Source: Dasyornis broadbenti (lineage: Eukaryota; Chordata; Aves; Passeriformes; Dasyornithidae). Taken from it: DNA of 64,000 nucleotides. The translations under genes were made by a program, and so were the position numbers. Position 1 is the first letter of the stretch, and each line of letters begins with the position of its first letter. Under the pieces are notes generated by a model. The model saw nothing but the letters and a program-made list of their open reading frames with translations. It was not told where the DNA came from and searched no databases. The stretch covers positions 891,049 to 955,048 of the forward strand of contig VZRN01002958.1 in the NCBI GenBank assembly GCA_013397935.1. The letters run 5' to 3'. This document shows positions 40,001 through 51,830 of the stretch, in pieces.

Positions 40001-41655
40001 CCAATGACCCCCCAGCCAGATGCCCTCTCTCATTGATCCTGGTATCACCCTGGCTGAGGATTTGCCACATCAGCCAGGGTGACCAAGAGATACACTTGGC
40101 TTCAGCCGGGAGCCTTTTACCTTTTCTTTTTGGTTCTCCATCGAACCAGGTGTGCATTTAGTGGTGAAGTAGATGTCAGGTTAGCAGTTGCTACAGATGA
40201 CAAGCATGGCAAAGCCACATGGCAACTGAGCTACTGCTGTCCTCAAGGACATTGGTAAAGGCAAAAGACCAGGCTCTGGTTGGTCGTGTAGTTATAAACC
40301 TACAGCTTCTGCTGCTTGCCCCTCCAAACTTGTTTTGGTCAACTATACTGTTGCTCTCAAATATGCTTTATATGTGAAAAACTGAATGCAGTTGTTCTGT
40401 TGTCTGTCTTCTTTCTTCTGCATTATGGATGTGGCACCAACTTACTCTCACAACAAGCTTGAGTTTTGTTGTGCTGTTGTTATTAACATGTTTTTCTACT
40501 GTAGACCAAAAAATATGAAAAGGAAAAAAAATCAGTTTCAAGACATAAAAGACCAGTGAGTGAAAGGTGAAAAATTTAGAAAGTGAAGGTGTGAGAGAAG
40601 CAGTGGTTAACTGTGTTAAGTTAGAAATCTCAGAATAGCCTTACGTATTTCTTAACCAATGCTTACCAATCATCCAGTAGTGGGGTTAGATAGCTTTCTT
40701 GGCTCATTCGTACCTGTTTCCTAAAATATATATATATATTAATTTTTATTTTTGTTTCTTTGGTTTTGCTGTTGCACATTATGTTGTCTTTTATAATGCC
40801 TGATTTTTATTGTATTGTACTTTATCGGTCTGTTTTGGTTTTGTTTCCTTTTGAAGGATGGGAAAAGTAATGTTTCCATTTTGTTTTGAATTTTTGAGAA
40901 AAAAAAATGCACTGGAAGTAAACACAAACACATTTTGCCATTTGAAAAAAAGGAAAACACACAGCCACACAGTGGAAAAGGCTAAGAAAAATCTCCCCTC
41001 TTCTTTCTTGTTATGGAAGCATCCTTTAAAAGATACGCTAGCAAGAAAACAATTTCAAACAGAAGAAGAGAGAAGCCTCTTTGATCCTAGCTCTGCAATC
41101 TGGCATATTCTAGCACAATGTTCTGCAGGGTTGGGCTTCCACATGGGCAACAGGCATAAAATCCAGAACCACATGGGGCAAATTCATCCCTGGTGCAAGC
41201 AGATGTAATTGCAATGAAGTCAAAGGAAGTACACAGGATGGATTTAGCCACATGCATGCAAGATACAGCTGCCTTCCCCATAGTACCCAAGTCCCCACTG
41301 CTAGAGCTTATTTCTGTCAAAACACTTGGTCTTTTGGCTGTGTTAATCACATAATAGCCCTTGAACATTGTTCAAGGTAGGCAAAACACTTTCCCACTGA
41401 ATAAATCAGTTCTGGACGCACCTTGGTGTGACACTTTTTGCCTACCAGCTTTCAGCTGTTACCCACTCCCAGCCATGAACTGATGCTATCTATCTCTGGC
41501 TTGCCTTTGCCAGAAAAATGGACTTGACTATTAAGCATAGTAAAACTTTTGCATATTTAACTACTATGATCCAGAAATGGCCCTTGCACTTTTAAGGCAT
41601 ATGGAAACATCCTCTCTGTCTTTCAAAATGGAGAGTTTTTTGCAAGTGAAACACC

Positions 41656-41673
41656 GTGTGTGTGCACACACAC
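41656..41673. repeat. (GT)n(AC)n 18-bp palindrome
   Basis: gtgtgtgtgcacacacac is self-complementary and alternates purine and pyrimidine throughout, so it is prone to Z-DNA or cruciform in DNA and to a GU/AC hairpin in RNA. Confidence 0.85.
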
Positions 41674-42251
41674 CCACGTGCAGTCCCTGGGCTCCTTCCC
41701 CCAGATTCTTCCCGGATCTTTCTGTGTGCGGCAATGTCCTGTCTCCATAGTGCCTGGTCATTGGAGTACAGCGGGGCAGAGGCTCGTGTTGAGATGAATG
41801 CAAAAAGCACACATTTTAAAAGACAGATGATTTTCCTGTTATGCCAGCATCTTCGAATTCCCATGTCAGCTGATGGGTTTCCCTAACCTGACGACTTTCA
41901 ATCAGTTGTTGAAACATTGGCTTTCTCTGTTTTGTTTTCTGAGGAGGGAATGTGGGGTGGGGAGAATAATGAGGTGTTGTTTGTAACTTCACAGTCCTGA
42001 TAGTTGGTTTTTATCTTCCATATTTTATGCAAAAACAGACATTATAAGTCAATAAATAATTGTGCCCTAGGTTGAAAGTTAAGTGTTCAGGAAAGGAAAA
42101 AATGGTTGGCATTTTTCTACATTTTTGTGAAGACTCTTTTGGAAAGGAAGGGTACATATTTTTGTTGTGTAGTATTTTCTATTTTTGAATGCATTTTCTT
42201 GGTACAAGACTGTTTTGTGGAATTTTTTTCTTTTTGGTGAACATATTATTT

Positions 42252-42510
42252 AAAAAAAAAAAAAAAAAAAACAAAAGAAAGAAAAAACTAATTGAAAAGT
42301 TTGCCCTTAAGGATATGCTGCAGTTTTGAGGTTTAACATTAAAAAAAAAACCATTCAAAGCGCGTGTTAAAAGTTGGGGAATTGTATTGTTGGGAGTTTT
42401 TTTGTAATTGTTACAAGAAGTTTGTAGCCACTGCTGTTTATTTTGTTTCAGATGAGTAAGTAAAGGGATTGTTCTTGTGTTATTCTTTTTCTAAAAAAAA
42501 AAAAAAAAAA
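42252..42510 (+). repeat. Two genomic A-tracts in the 3' UTR
   Basis: A20 at 42252-42271 and A18 at 42493-42510 on the sense strand, in a T/A-rich segment preceded by AATAAA at 42051-42056. Oligo-dT priming of cDNA on these tracts would mimic transcript ends. Confidence 0.9.
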
Positions 42511-45500
42511 GTTATTTATGAAGTGTCACAAACACTGGACTGTGAGTTTGTAGGGAAGCATTTTACCACCCTGTGTCTTCATAGAGCTGTTGGTGATCCT
42601 ACTTCTCATTACTCTGCCTTATGTTTCCCTGAGCGAATTTGGAGGGAATAGCACGAGGGGAAGAGAGAAACTTGAGTGCATTTTTTGAGTTAGAAACTTG
42701 AGGGAAAATTAGGAAACAGTATTTTGGAATTCTAAAGCTGGACCATTAGCTACTCCTTCTCCCATCTATCATAGGAATGAGAAAGGCTTGCGGTCACTGG
42801 AGGAGACAGAAAACTTATGGTACTTGGGCGTGGCAGTGTGCAAGGGGTTAAGTGACTGAGAGATGTGATGTTCATAACGACCTCTGTAAATGACATCCAT
42901 TTCTCAGTCAACTGCTCCCTTGGTTTGCCCTCATCCTGCCAGTGGCTTTTGTGAACAGCTCACCAACCCCATTGAAACCATGAAGCTGGTTTGCATTTTC
43001 CATCGCTGATCAAGCCTTTTTGGGCACCCCAACAGTGGGAGTGACCAGCGGGGAGCACTATTCAGTTTGATCATTGGTCTGGATTTGAGGAGGTGTAGAG
43101 GCTGAGGGTGACCAAAGAGGTGTGCCATGTTCTCAGTGTTTGAAGAACAGGCTTAAAAGACTAAAGCAGTGCTCTAGGTATTCATGGGACTGGAGAAAAG
43201 GGAAGGAGGAAGACACCAACAGCCATAACAAAAACTGGAGATATGTAACTGGGCTACATTTGAGACCAACCAGACTTTTCCTTCCTGGACAGTAATGCAG
43301 CCAAATCTTGAGACTGTCAAGCAGACAGAAAGCTGAATGTGGCCTTCATTTCTCCTGCCTTTCCTTTTTATTCTCCCTCTTCCTTTGCCCTGAGATTTCT
43401 TCTCAGTGAGCACCTGCTCCACTGAGCACTTTTGCCCTCCACCTAAACTACCCTTGCTTTCAAAATGTGGGTTCAGTCACGACTGAGTAAAATCATGTGC
43501 CTTCTTTTTCCTCTTTTGTAATTATACCAGCCTCCTCCCCTTCCCCAACTTACACATGTGAGAGACAGGAGGAGGCTAGTTGTCTATAGGTATCCAGCAA
43601 AACAGTAAGGTGAGAAGAAGGGAAGCAGGGAGACACTATTAGCTCCTTTCTCGTTCCACATGCAGCAGATCTTCCCAAGGAGACACCCTCCACCACCACC
43701 TCCTCAGATGCTCCTCTCTTCTACAGTGCAGCTGTAGTGAGCATGTGGTGGCTCTTCTCTCCCATTTCTATCCTAGCTTTGTGAAGCACTGACTCAATTT
43801 CAATTCATGCCATTTTCAAGCAGTCACATTGACAAGACAAATGTAGTTTGTGGCCTTATCAAGATGACTTAAACCACTAAAAGAAAAAAAAGGCAACTCA
43901 TTTCACACCCAAGGTTTCTGTCACTTCTGAAAACCCAGTCCATAGCAGTTTAGACTCCTTTAATCTCAGTCCATTTTAGTGATGGTGGCTAAAGTGACTA
44001 AGCCCAGAGCTTAAATGCTGGACCGTCTGGTCTCATGTTTTCTTTGCTATTACCCCTACTGTCTGCTTGCTTTTCTCATTTTCAACTATACTCTGCTTTA
44101 TGAGGCAGCCCTAGCCTTTGGTGAAAGGTGAGAAGAGCCAGTGGGATCCTGGCACAGGGAAGGTATTTCATGGACATTTTAGCAGGAGGAGGATATACTA
44201 GCTGCCACAGCAAATGCACATTATGGTGGGCTGACTGCAGTGGTTTTAGGGCAAATGAACCCCACCCAGTTACTGGAACATTGCTCGTTCCCAGGTCAGA
44301 ACCATGGAGAGAAAAGAGCATGTTGGCACCATGGAAAAGCAGCTTGCAATCCACAGGTGCTCATGGGCAAAGGCAGGGATCCAACTGCCACCCAGCTTCT
44401 CTGCACACTTGCCCACTGTGCAGTCAGTGTCCCTGACTCCAAGGAGGAGCCAAATTTGCTGTAGAAGCTTTTCTGATTGTAAGAATCAGTGCAAAGCAGC
44501 CCCTGAGAGATGTCCGTCTGTTGGGCAGGCAAGCACAAGGGTGGGTGCTCACCTGTGCTGTTTCCTTGCAGAGCAGGAAGCTCCACACAGGCTTTCCTGG
44601 AGCCCTTTCAGAAATCCACCTGTAAAACCTGTAGCACCTGGGAGATGGGAATGAAAAATCCCTTAATTGCTTCCATAAATGATCCAGCAAAGAAAAACAT
44701 TGTGGATGGAGGATTGGAAATTTTTTAGGCTCAGCTCTAAAGCCAGGGAGGAGCAGCATGGGAATGGTGTAGTTATTTCCCCTCTCCCAATTAACAAGTC
44801 TGTATGTGTGCACAATACATACAAGAGACAGGGTGCATTCCTACCCATCTTTGGTGCTGATGGACTTAAAACAAGGCCTACTTTTGACACATTTAGAGAA
44901 CATAAGAATAGACTTTTATCACATGCAGTATTTCCCCCCAAAAAAGGGGAAGGAGGGGGAGGAGAGCAGTGTGGGCAGTCGGGATTGTTAGGGTTGGATT
45001 ATTTTGCATCTTTTGTAAAACTGCAATTTTAACAGTGCCTTATTCCTAATAGATGCTGGCACTTGGGACACACACATGATAAAACACAGAAATAGGGAGA
45101 GTCAGATGGGCACATCCATAAGACAGAGGTCATTAATCATCCAAAAGGAAGCTGTATTGGGAATGACACAGCTGTGTCAGAATTGGAAACAGTTCAAATA
45201 TTCAACCTCTAAAGCAATTTCCCTTCAACCACCTCCTGCCTTCCCTCCTTGCCAATGGTGCTGCCCAAGAATAGCTGCCTACACCGAGGCCTGTCACTGC
45301 CCCATTTGCTTTTGGTGTTGTCAGGTCCAAGGAGTTTAGCATGGTCATGCTTTCCACTGCAATCTTGTTTTCCGTGGGGTATGTGAATGCCAGTTATTTT
45401 GCTTTAAATGCACTTTAAAAAAAAAAAATCAAATCAAAGCTCCAGACTGTTTCAAATACATAGGGGAAGACAGTGCATATGTGTTTGAACCCAGTTGACT

Positions 45501-46094
45501 TTATCTCCAGTTCCAATGTACTCCATGCAGTGTGTATGTATAGAACAATGTGTATGCATACAAACACACACATCAACCTTAAATATCAGCAGACTAACCT
45601 TTCTCCATAAGCTCATGAAACCAGATGTTACACAAACACAGCAGCAGCAGAGGAATTACGGTTGGGCTCTTGAAACAGATCACAAAAAATTAAAACAACT
45701 GCTTGGTCCTTTCTGTACATTCAATAATTACAGAAGGAATTGGGTTGTAACCAGAATAAAAAGGAACGGTGCTAAATGAATGAATGGGGGGGGAAAAAAA
45801 ACAAAAACAAAAACAAAAAAAACCCTCAGCCCAGTAACACAGTTTGACTTCTATGCTGATTCTCACATTGGGTTGTTTTCTTACTTTTTTCTTTGGTTTA
45901 TATGAAAATAAAATTGCATCAAAAGTAATTTACCACAAAGATGACAAAAAAAACCAACAAAGCAAGCAAACAAAAATGCATCCTGCCCTAAGGAGGCTCT
46001 TGTTTATGGAGGGTATTAGAAATCTCAAAACTCTCGGCCTTGCTCTCACATACCACATGCTCAATCAGTCCTTTTTTTAAAATGTCTGAAACTG

Positions 46095-46122
46095 AAAAAA
46101 AAAAAAAAAAAAAAAAAAAAAA
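46095..46122 (+). repeat. A28 homopolymer
   Basis: Twenty-eight consecutive A on the sense strand, followed by a locally GC-rich block (about 46200-46750) with overlapping spurious ORFs on both strands. No AATAAA lies within 40 bases upstream, so a retroposed poly(A) tail or a simple homopolymer is more likely than a real cleavage site. Confidence 0.9.
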
Positions 46123-47120
46123 CTTTTTGAAGCACCTTACGTGGCTTCCCATTCCAGGAGTGGGAGCTGCCTTTTTTTCTTTGAGCACCTTACTGATGTG
46201 TTAATGCTATCTGCTGTCTTTTTGTTCCCAGTGGGCCGAGTGGCTGCTGTGAGCACGGGCAGGGGCGTGCAGGGGCCAGGGGTGCTGCACAGGCACACCT
46301 GGGTGCATCCATCTGCATTCCCATTCCTCACACTGCTGGCTGGAACCCAGGCGGAAATTTCTCGGTTGGTCTTTGTGCCCTTGCATGGATGGGAGCTAAA
46401 TGGTGGAGGGGAGAGCACACGCTCTTGTGTCGGATGGAAAAAACAAAAATTGGACATTTTCTTCTTGGGGCCAAAGGAATTCCTAGCAGTCAATAGATGC
46501 CAAGTGAATGGGAAACTGCACCCAGGCCTAAATCCTGAAGTCTTTATGCAGGCAACCCATGACGATGACCTCAGGTGCCATCTTGTCAACATGGAGATGT
46601 CAGGATTTGGCCGCAGCTGGCAGAGGTCCCGCGCAGGACATGGATCTCTGCAGGCCCCGGCACGCTGCCGTGGCTGTCCATATGATGAGACAGCCACCCA
46701 CCCGCACAGCCCCGCATGCACCACTGTGCGCGCACACACACACCCCACCGCTGTACAGGCATCTCTCCAGAAACACGGTTTGTGATGATGTGAAGAGCAG
46801 GTCGAAAGTTTTGAGGGGTTGAGTTCCTTTTTTTTCTCTCATTATACTCTGTAAATGGTATGTCAGTTATCAAAAACAAACAAATAGAAAATTGTTAAAA
46901 AAAAAAAATACCTTGCATACGCCTTTTCTATCAAGTGCTTTAAAATATAGAATAAATACACACATCCTGCCAGTTTTTTCTTACAGTGAGAGTATCCTTA
47001 CCTGCCATTTAATATTAGCCTCGTATTTTTCTCACGTATATTTACCTGTGACTTGTATTTGTTATTTAAAACAGGAAAAAAAAATAAAAAAAGAAAATTA
47101 ACTGTAGCGCTTCATTATAC

Positions 47121-47141
47121 TATATTATTATTATTATTATT
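47121..47141 (+). repeat. (TTA)n tract near the transcript end
   Basis: Six TTA units about 80 bases upstream of the probable terminal poly(A) signal. The tract is part of an AU-rich 3' UTR terminus. Confidence 0.85.
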
Positions 47142-47220
47142 GTGACATTTTGGAATACTGTGAAGTTTTATCTCTTGCATATACTTTATACGGAAGTATT
47201 ACGCCTTAAAAAAATATGGA

Positions 47221-47252
47221 AATAAATTTTACAAGGTTTCTGTTTTGTGTGG
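47221..47252 (+). terminator. ZBTB20: Probable distal polyadenylation site of ZBTB20
   Basis: AATAAA at 47221-47226 is followed by ttttacaagg and then a GT-rich downstream element (tttctgttttgtgtgg, 47237-47252). Cleavage would fall near 47236-47245. Composition changes to clearly more GC-rich sequence within a few hundred bases, which supports a transcript end. An upstream AATAAA at 47083-47088 has a weaker downstream context. Confidence 0.7.
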
Positions 47253-50200
47253 AAGAGTAATTGATGTTGCTAAGAATGATGTTTGTTTTTTTGGTTTTTT
47301 TTTTTTTTTAATGTTACCAGCACTTTTTTTGTAAGTTTCACTTTCTGAGGTATTGTACAAGTTCACACTGTTTGTGAAGTTTGAATATGAAGGAATAATT
47401 AAAAAAAAAAAAGACAAAAGAATGTGGCAGGTGTCTTTGTGTGTTTCTTTGTTTGTGGAGAACATAGAAGGTGGATGGCAAGTGTGCTGTGGACCTCTCT
47501 TAACTCTGATGGGGCATGACAGGAGTCCTGCTGGCATCTGTCTGCAGGATCAGCCACAAACATTGCCATGTTGGGATCATTGTCAACAGTAGTTGATGTT
47601 GGGTCCACATGCCTGAAAGTCTGGGGTACTGGTGTCTGAGATGACTGCTCAGAGATAAAATTAGATACTTCCCATTCTTCTAATTTTAAGCAACTCTGCA
47701 CCAAGTCTATGAAAGCAGAATGTTCCACTTGCTCAGCCCGTGCCAGTCCCCTCCAAATACCAGAAATTTTTTCTGCAAGTCAGTTCAGGCCCTGAAGGGG
47801 CAAGGTGCTGCTTGGGAGCAATGGGATCCACACTCACTCTGAGGGGTCTCATTTCCCCTGGATTTCCACTTCTTGACAACGACTAGTCCTCGGTCCTTCA
47901 GTTTCAATATTTTTCTTTCCTCTACCATTACAGCAAGTGCATTAACAAAAAAAGTTACAGCAAAAATGATGTGTGATGTGAAAACCAGGGCACAGACACT
48001 GCTAAGCTTGGGCTATTGAGGCTGAGAATTAGTACTGTTGCACAAACCAGAACTGAAAATGCAGCTGGGCTCCTGCTCACTTCCCAAACACTGCTCCCAC
48101 TTAACCAAAACTACACTGGACCCAGAAAAGCCCCTAATTTTGTTTCCAGGTCATATACTACAAACAGTTAGGTTTACTTTAGGATAACCAGCTTTGTGCT
48201 TGGAGCAGAGTGAGACCACTGAGATGAGACCACAGTACTCCCTCTTAGCTCTTTCTCCTTGTGAAAATTAGGACCATATTTGGCCTTTTGTTTCCCACTG
48301 TGTGCACTGCATGCAAAACAATTCTTCTTCATTTTCCATAATGGGATGAAGAACAACTATACCCACAGTCCTCTGACCCATGGGTATTAGAAGGGAAAGG
48401 ATCCTACCCCCTGGGAGAAACCACGTTGGATAAACTGTTCCATGAACAGCTACAAGGGAAGTTTTAACATGGAACTAAAATCCTGTTTGCCAGCCTCCCT
48501 TAGTAGAAATGCCAAGCTATCTCACGTCTAACTCCTCACATCTCCCTCTGAGTTACAAGGGCAAATACACAGAAATCAAGTCTGGTTACTGAGGTTTTCT
48601 GGGCCACAGGTGTCACAAGCCACAGCCTTCCCAGGCATGTCCCCTGTTTGTCCCTGGCAGTGGCCACCCTGTGTGGGCTGAGACATCAAGAACCTGATGT
48701 CAGTCCTACCTGAGCTCTTAGCTGAGAGACCTTGCTGTCACCTTCATTTGTGACAGACCTGGGAGGAGCCAGAGAGGCCCAGATACAAATGCCAGGAACA
48801 ATAGGGTTGATCTCGTGTTCACACGCTCTCCCCTCTCAGCCTCATCCTCCTCCCTCTTTGCCAAACCAGCCCATTTTTGTTGCAGTGTTCCCACTACTGA
48901 CTAGTACCACAGCTTCAGTGAGTTTAGGAGATAGGCTGGTATGATCTTACCGAGGGTCTTACTGTCTCAGGAGGAGGTTTTGGATGGGAACTCAGTGGAG
49001 GAGTAAGAAGGAAATGGAACAGAGGTGATGTGGGATGTGTCTCTATACCAACCCCATAGTCTGGAGTGCTCCTTAGTGGTGTCACTTGGTCAATGAGGGA
49101 GAAGCTTCTCCAGGAAACCTGACACCACTCAAGGAAGAAATAAAGTCTCCCAAATTGTACCCTCACATTTGGTCTGTGGGTGAAAGGTTGGGTTCCTGTG
49201 GCTTCTCTATGGTACAGAGTCAATGCAGCTGTAGGATATTCCAACACACTTAGACACACAACACAAGCCTAAAATGAGAATCCTGACGTGAGCCTCTCCT
49301 CAGAATCACACCTGTAGTAGCTGGGGGTGGGAAAACTGGGGAAATGCCCAGAAATAGGCTTCTGGGGAGCCACTGCATGTCCTCAGTAAACACTTAGAAG
49401 GACATGTCACATGGACACACATGGGTGTGCACATGCAGACATTAAGTTCTACTGTCACAGAGATGTTTCCCCAGAGGACCCTGAGTCATGGCCTCAGCTC
49501 AGCCCTCTTGTGAACTTGGACATGAGACCCCAGATTGTATCTGCAGATGCAGTTGAACACAGAAGCACAAAATCAGGGTGAGTTCAACACCCTCCTTCAG
49601 AGTTGCTACTATTGGAAACTTTTGGCCAGGAGACATTTGTTTTGTTTTGAAATGCTCAACAGAGAGCCTGCTGGCAGGGAAATGCTCCAGCTGCCTGCCA
49701 TGAGCTGGAATGGCAAGGTGCCACCCCAGGGAGAGCAGCCATGACTTGGTGTGTCCAGCCAAGGTCTGGGCTGGTTCCTTGGTCCAGCCTAGTGTGCTGG
49801 GTGTGTATCAGTTTTTCCCGAGCATAGTAAGAGCAATGTGGCTGCAGGGTGCCCTCACCTCACCTTGCACTTCACTTAGCCAGAGGCAGGTGGCAAATGT
49901 TAGTGAGCCCTATCTTCTTAAGTTATTTCATGATTATAATAATCACAGATGGGCTGGGCCATGGCCAGAGCTCTCCCTTCCCTGCTGGGATGAAATAGCA
50001 GCCTAAATCTACCAGCAGTGCATGTACTCTCTCTCCAAGACTGTCAAAGGAAGTGCAGCATTGCTTTCCCAAGCTAAACACGGTCCAAAGAGTGCTCCTT
50101 GCAGGCCTTTCCCTGAACCCTCAGGTTACTTGCAGCCATGGAACTGGCTAGTGGATGTTGTTTGCAGTGGTAGCCTCCATTCTCAACACCTCAGCTCCCC

Positions 50201-51488
50201 TTGTGCGCCTGGCAGCAGACATGGCTCTACAGCACAAGGCACCTGCAGGCCCCTCCATGCAGGCCTGTGTGCCCAGACACACAATAAAAGGGATGCATGG
50301 CTCCCTGTGTTGATGTGCAAGGGCTGTACATCCAGCCATACAATAAGGCAGGGGCCACGACAACAAAGAACACCCTCCAGAGTCACCAGAACCAGCCAAA
50401 AGCCTTTTCAGCCCACCAGAAGGGAAGTGAAGCTGCACTGCCAGCTGACAGAGAGGGCTGCGCTCTGTCAAGATCAGTCTTAAGTTGTTGTTTATTTTCG
50501 TAAAGACCCTTCACTGCAAGAGTCAACAGCTAAATTGCCCACACAGGAAAAAGAATAATCCTATTAATGTACAATTGTTTACAGCTTTAAGAAAGAAATG
50601 CAAGATTTGTACCTGGAGATTTGTGGCTCAGTGCTCAGACTACAGCACCACTCCCAAATCAGGATTTTTAGGAATGCATATTTAAAGCTTCACACTTGCA
50701 TATCTCAGAGTATGGAAAATGGAACATAATTTTTTTTAAAAAAAGAACAGGAACCTCAAAGTTTTTTGGGCCAATGTTCTCATAGAACTAGAAATACCTC
50801 CTTGTGCCTAAACAAGGATGAATAATCCCCATAGGAAAATGTGGAAAGTTCAACTACTTTTTATCAAACCTGCAATTTTTGGTAAGTGCTGATAAAGAAA
50901 TTAAATTAAATTACACACAAATTACATTAAAAATAGTTGTTTCTTTTTCAGAAGAGCTGCATTCCTAATGTTCCCAGCAGGTACCCATGGGATGCAGAAC
51001 AGTTGCAAACAGTAACTCTGATTTCTGAGGCCCACACAGATTTATGAAGTGCTGTAAGGCCAGGTCCATGGGGGTGATTCTGTGACTCTGCCATAGCTCT
51101 GTCTCAAAGGAGGCAAAACATCTACACAGCTCCTCAAAGCTGAGCTCCAACCACTTCTGAAAGTGGGATGGAGCTGCTTTGCCTTGCTTGTCATTGCTTT
51201 CCTGCAATTTTCCTTGGCTGACCTGTTTACTGGTGGGCCTGTGCACTGAAACCCAAGTCTGAAGCACAATAGGAGGACAAAATATCATTTCACCAAAGGA
51301 GCAAAAAACGTGATTTCCTTCGGGAGACACAGTAGGATGCCCTTACACAACTGTATGGAGAGAGACCAGACAATTACTGCCACCACTGCCCCCACTGCAC
51401 ATCTTTTTGAGGATCAGAGATATTCCCCGTGGCCCCTGTGAAGTGGGGTTGACTATGCTTCAAGGCCTTGGCATAGGTGTTTGCTTTA

Positions 51489-51565
51489 CTAATGATCATT
51501 ATCCTCCTCCTCATCATCATCAATAACAACTCTGTGACTGTCATACGAATGCTGTGCAACATATC
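51489..51565 (-). other. Candidate minus-strand terminal exon (unproven)
   Basis: On the minus strand a good acceptor (cttccctcccttcttatata followed by atgacttgatctccag) precedes a 77-base open segment that ends in TAG at 51491-51489. The peptide ends HRVVIDDDEEEDNDH. The acidic run is encoded by (GAT)3(GAG)3, so a trinucleotide repeat could explain it without any gene. I do not recognise the protein and no definite upstream exon was found. Confidence 0.15.
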
Positions 51566-51680
51566 CTGGAGATCAAGTCATTATATAAGAAGGGAGGGAA
51601 GACATAAAATCATGAATCCAAGGAATTTAAAGTGTCTGTAGAAACTCAACTGTACCAAAAAAGCTCTCTGTGCCGACAAA

Positions 51681-51830
51681 TCAGCGCACAAGAGTCTCCT
51701 TATCCACATCCATCTCAGTATGGGCTTCAAACTCAAATGTGGGTGGAGAAATGTACTCAGCTCCCATGTCCCCCTCAGTGGTAGCCCTTGTACCATTAGA
51801 AAATTGTAGGCAACAACTATTTAGCACTTC
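51681..51830 (-). other. Candidate minus-strand coding segment (unproven)
   Basis: A 49-codon open frame bounded by TAA upstream and TGA at 51683-51681. It contains the stretch EYISPPTFEFEAHTEMDVD, which has the look of a cytoplasmic tail. A possible acceptor (ttgcctacaattttctaatg then gtacaag) precedes the most protein-like part. No consensus donor is present before the TGA, so it would have to be a terminal exon itself. An ORF this short is common by chance. Confidence 0.15.

Larger units (their letters stand above)
19867..47240 (+). other. ZBTB20: Probable very long 3' UTR of ZBTB20
   Basis: From the stop codon to a canonical AATAAA at 47221 lies about 27.4 kb (including a gap) of AT-rich sequence. 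It has no recognisable exon and no obvious new promoter. Mammalian ZBTB20 transcripts are known for 3' UTRs of roughly this size, so I read the whole tract as one terminal exon. Sequence between about 40730 and 47240 looks especially UTR-like, with U-rich runs, AU-rich elements and A-tracts. Internal AATAAA hexamers, for example at 24105-24110 and 42051-42056, could give shorter isoforms. Fortuitous ORFs inside it, the largest near 46141-46785, match nothing and are not annotated. The exact end and continuity need transcript data. Confidence 0.65.

Noticed and set aside
46137..46785. Overlapping ORFs of 203 (minus) and 214 (plus) codons
   Set aside because: They occupy the same locally GC-rich block on both strands, where stop codons are rare by composition. 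No recognisable motif, and the block lies within the probable 3' UTR.
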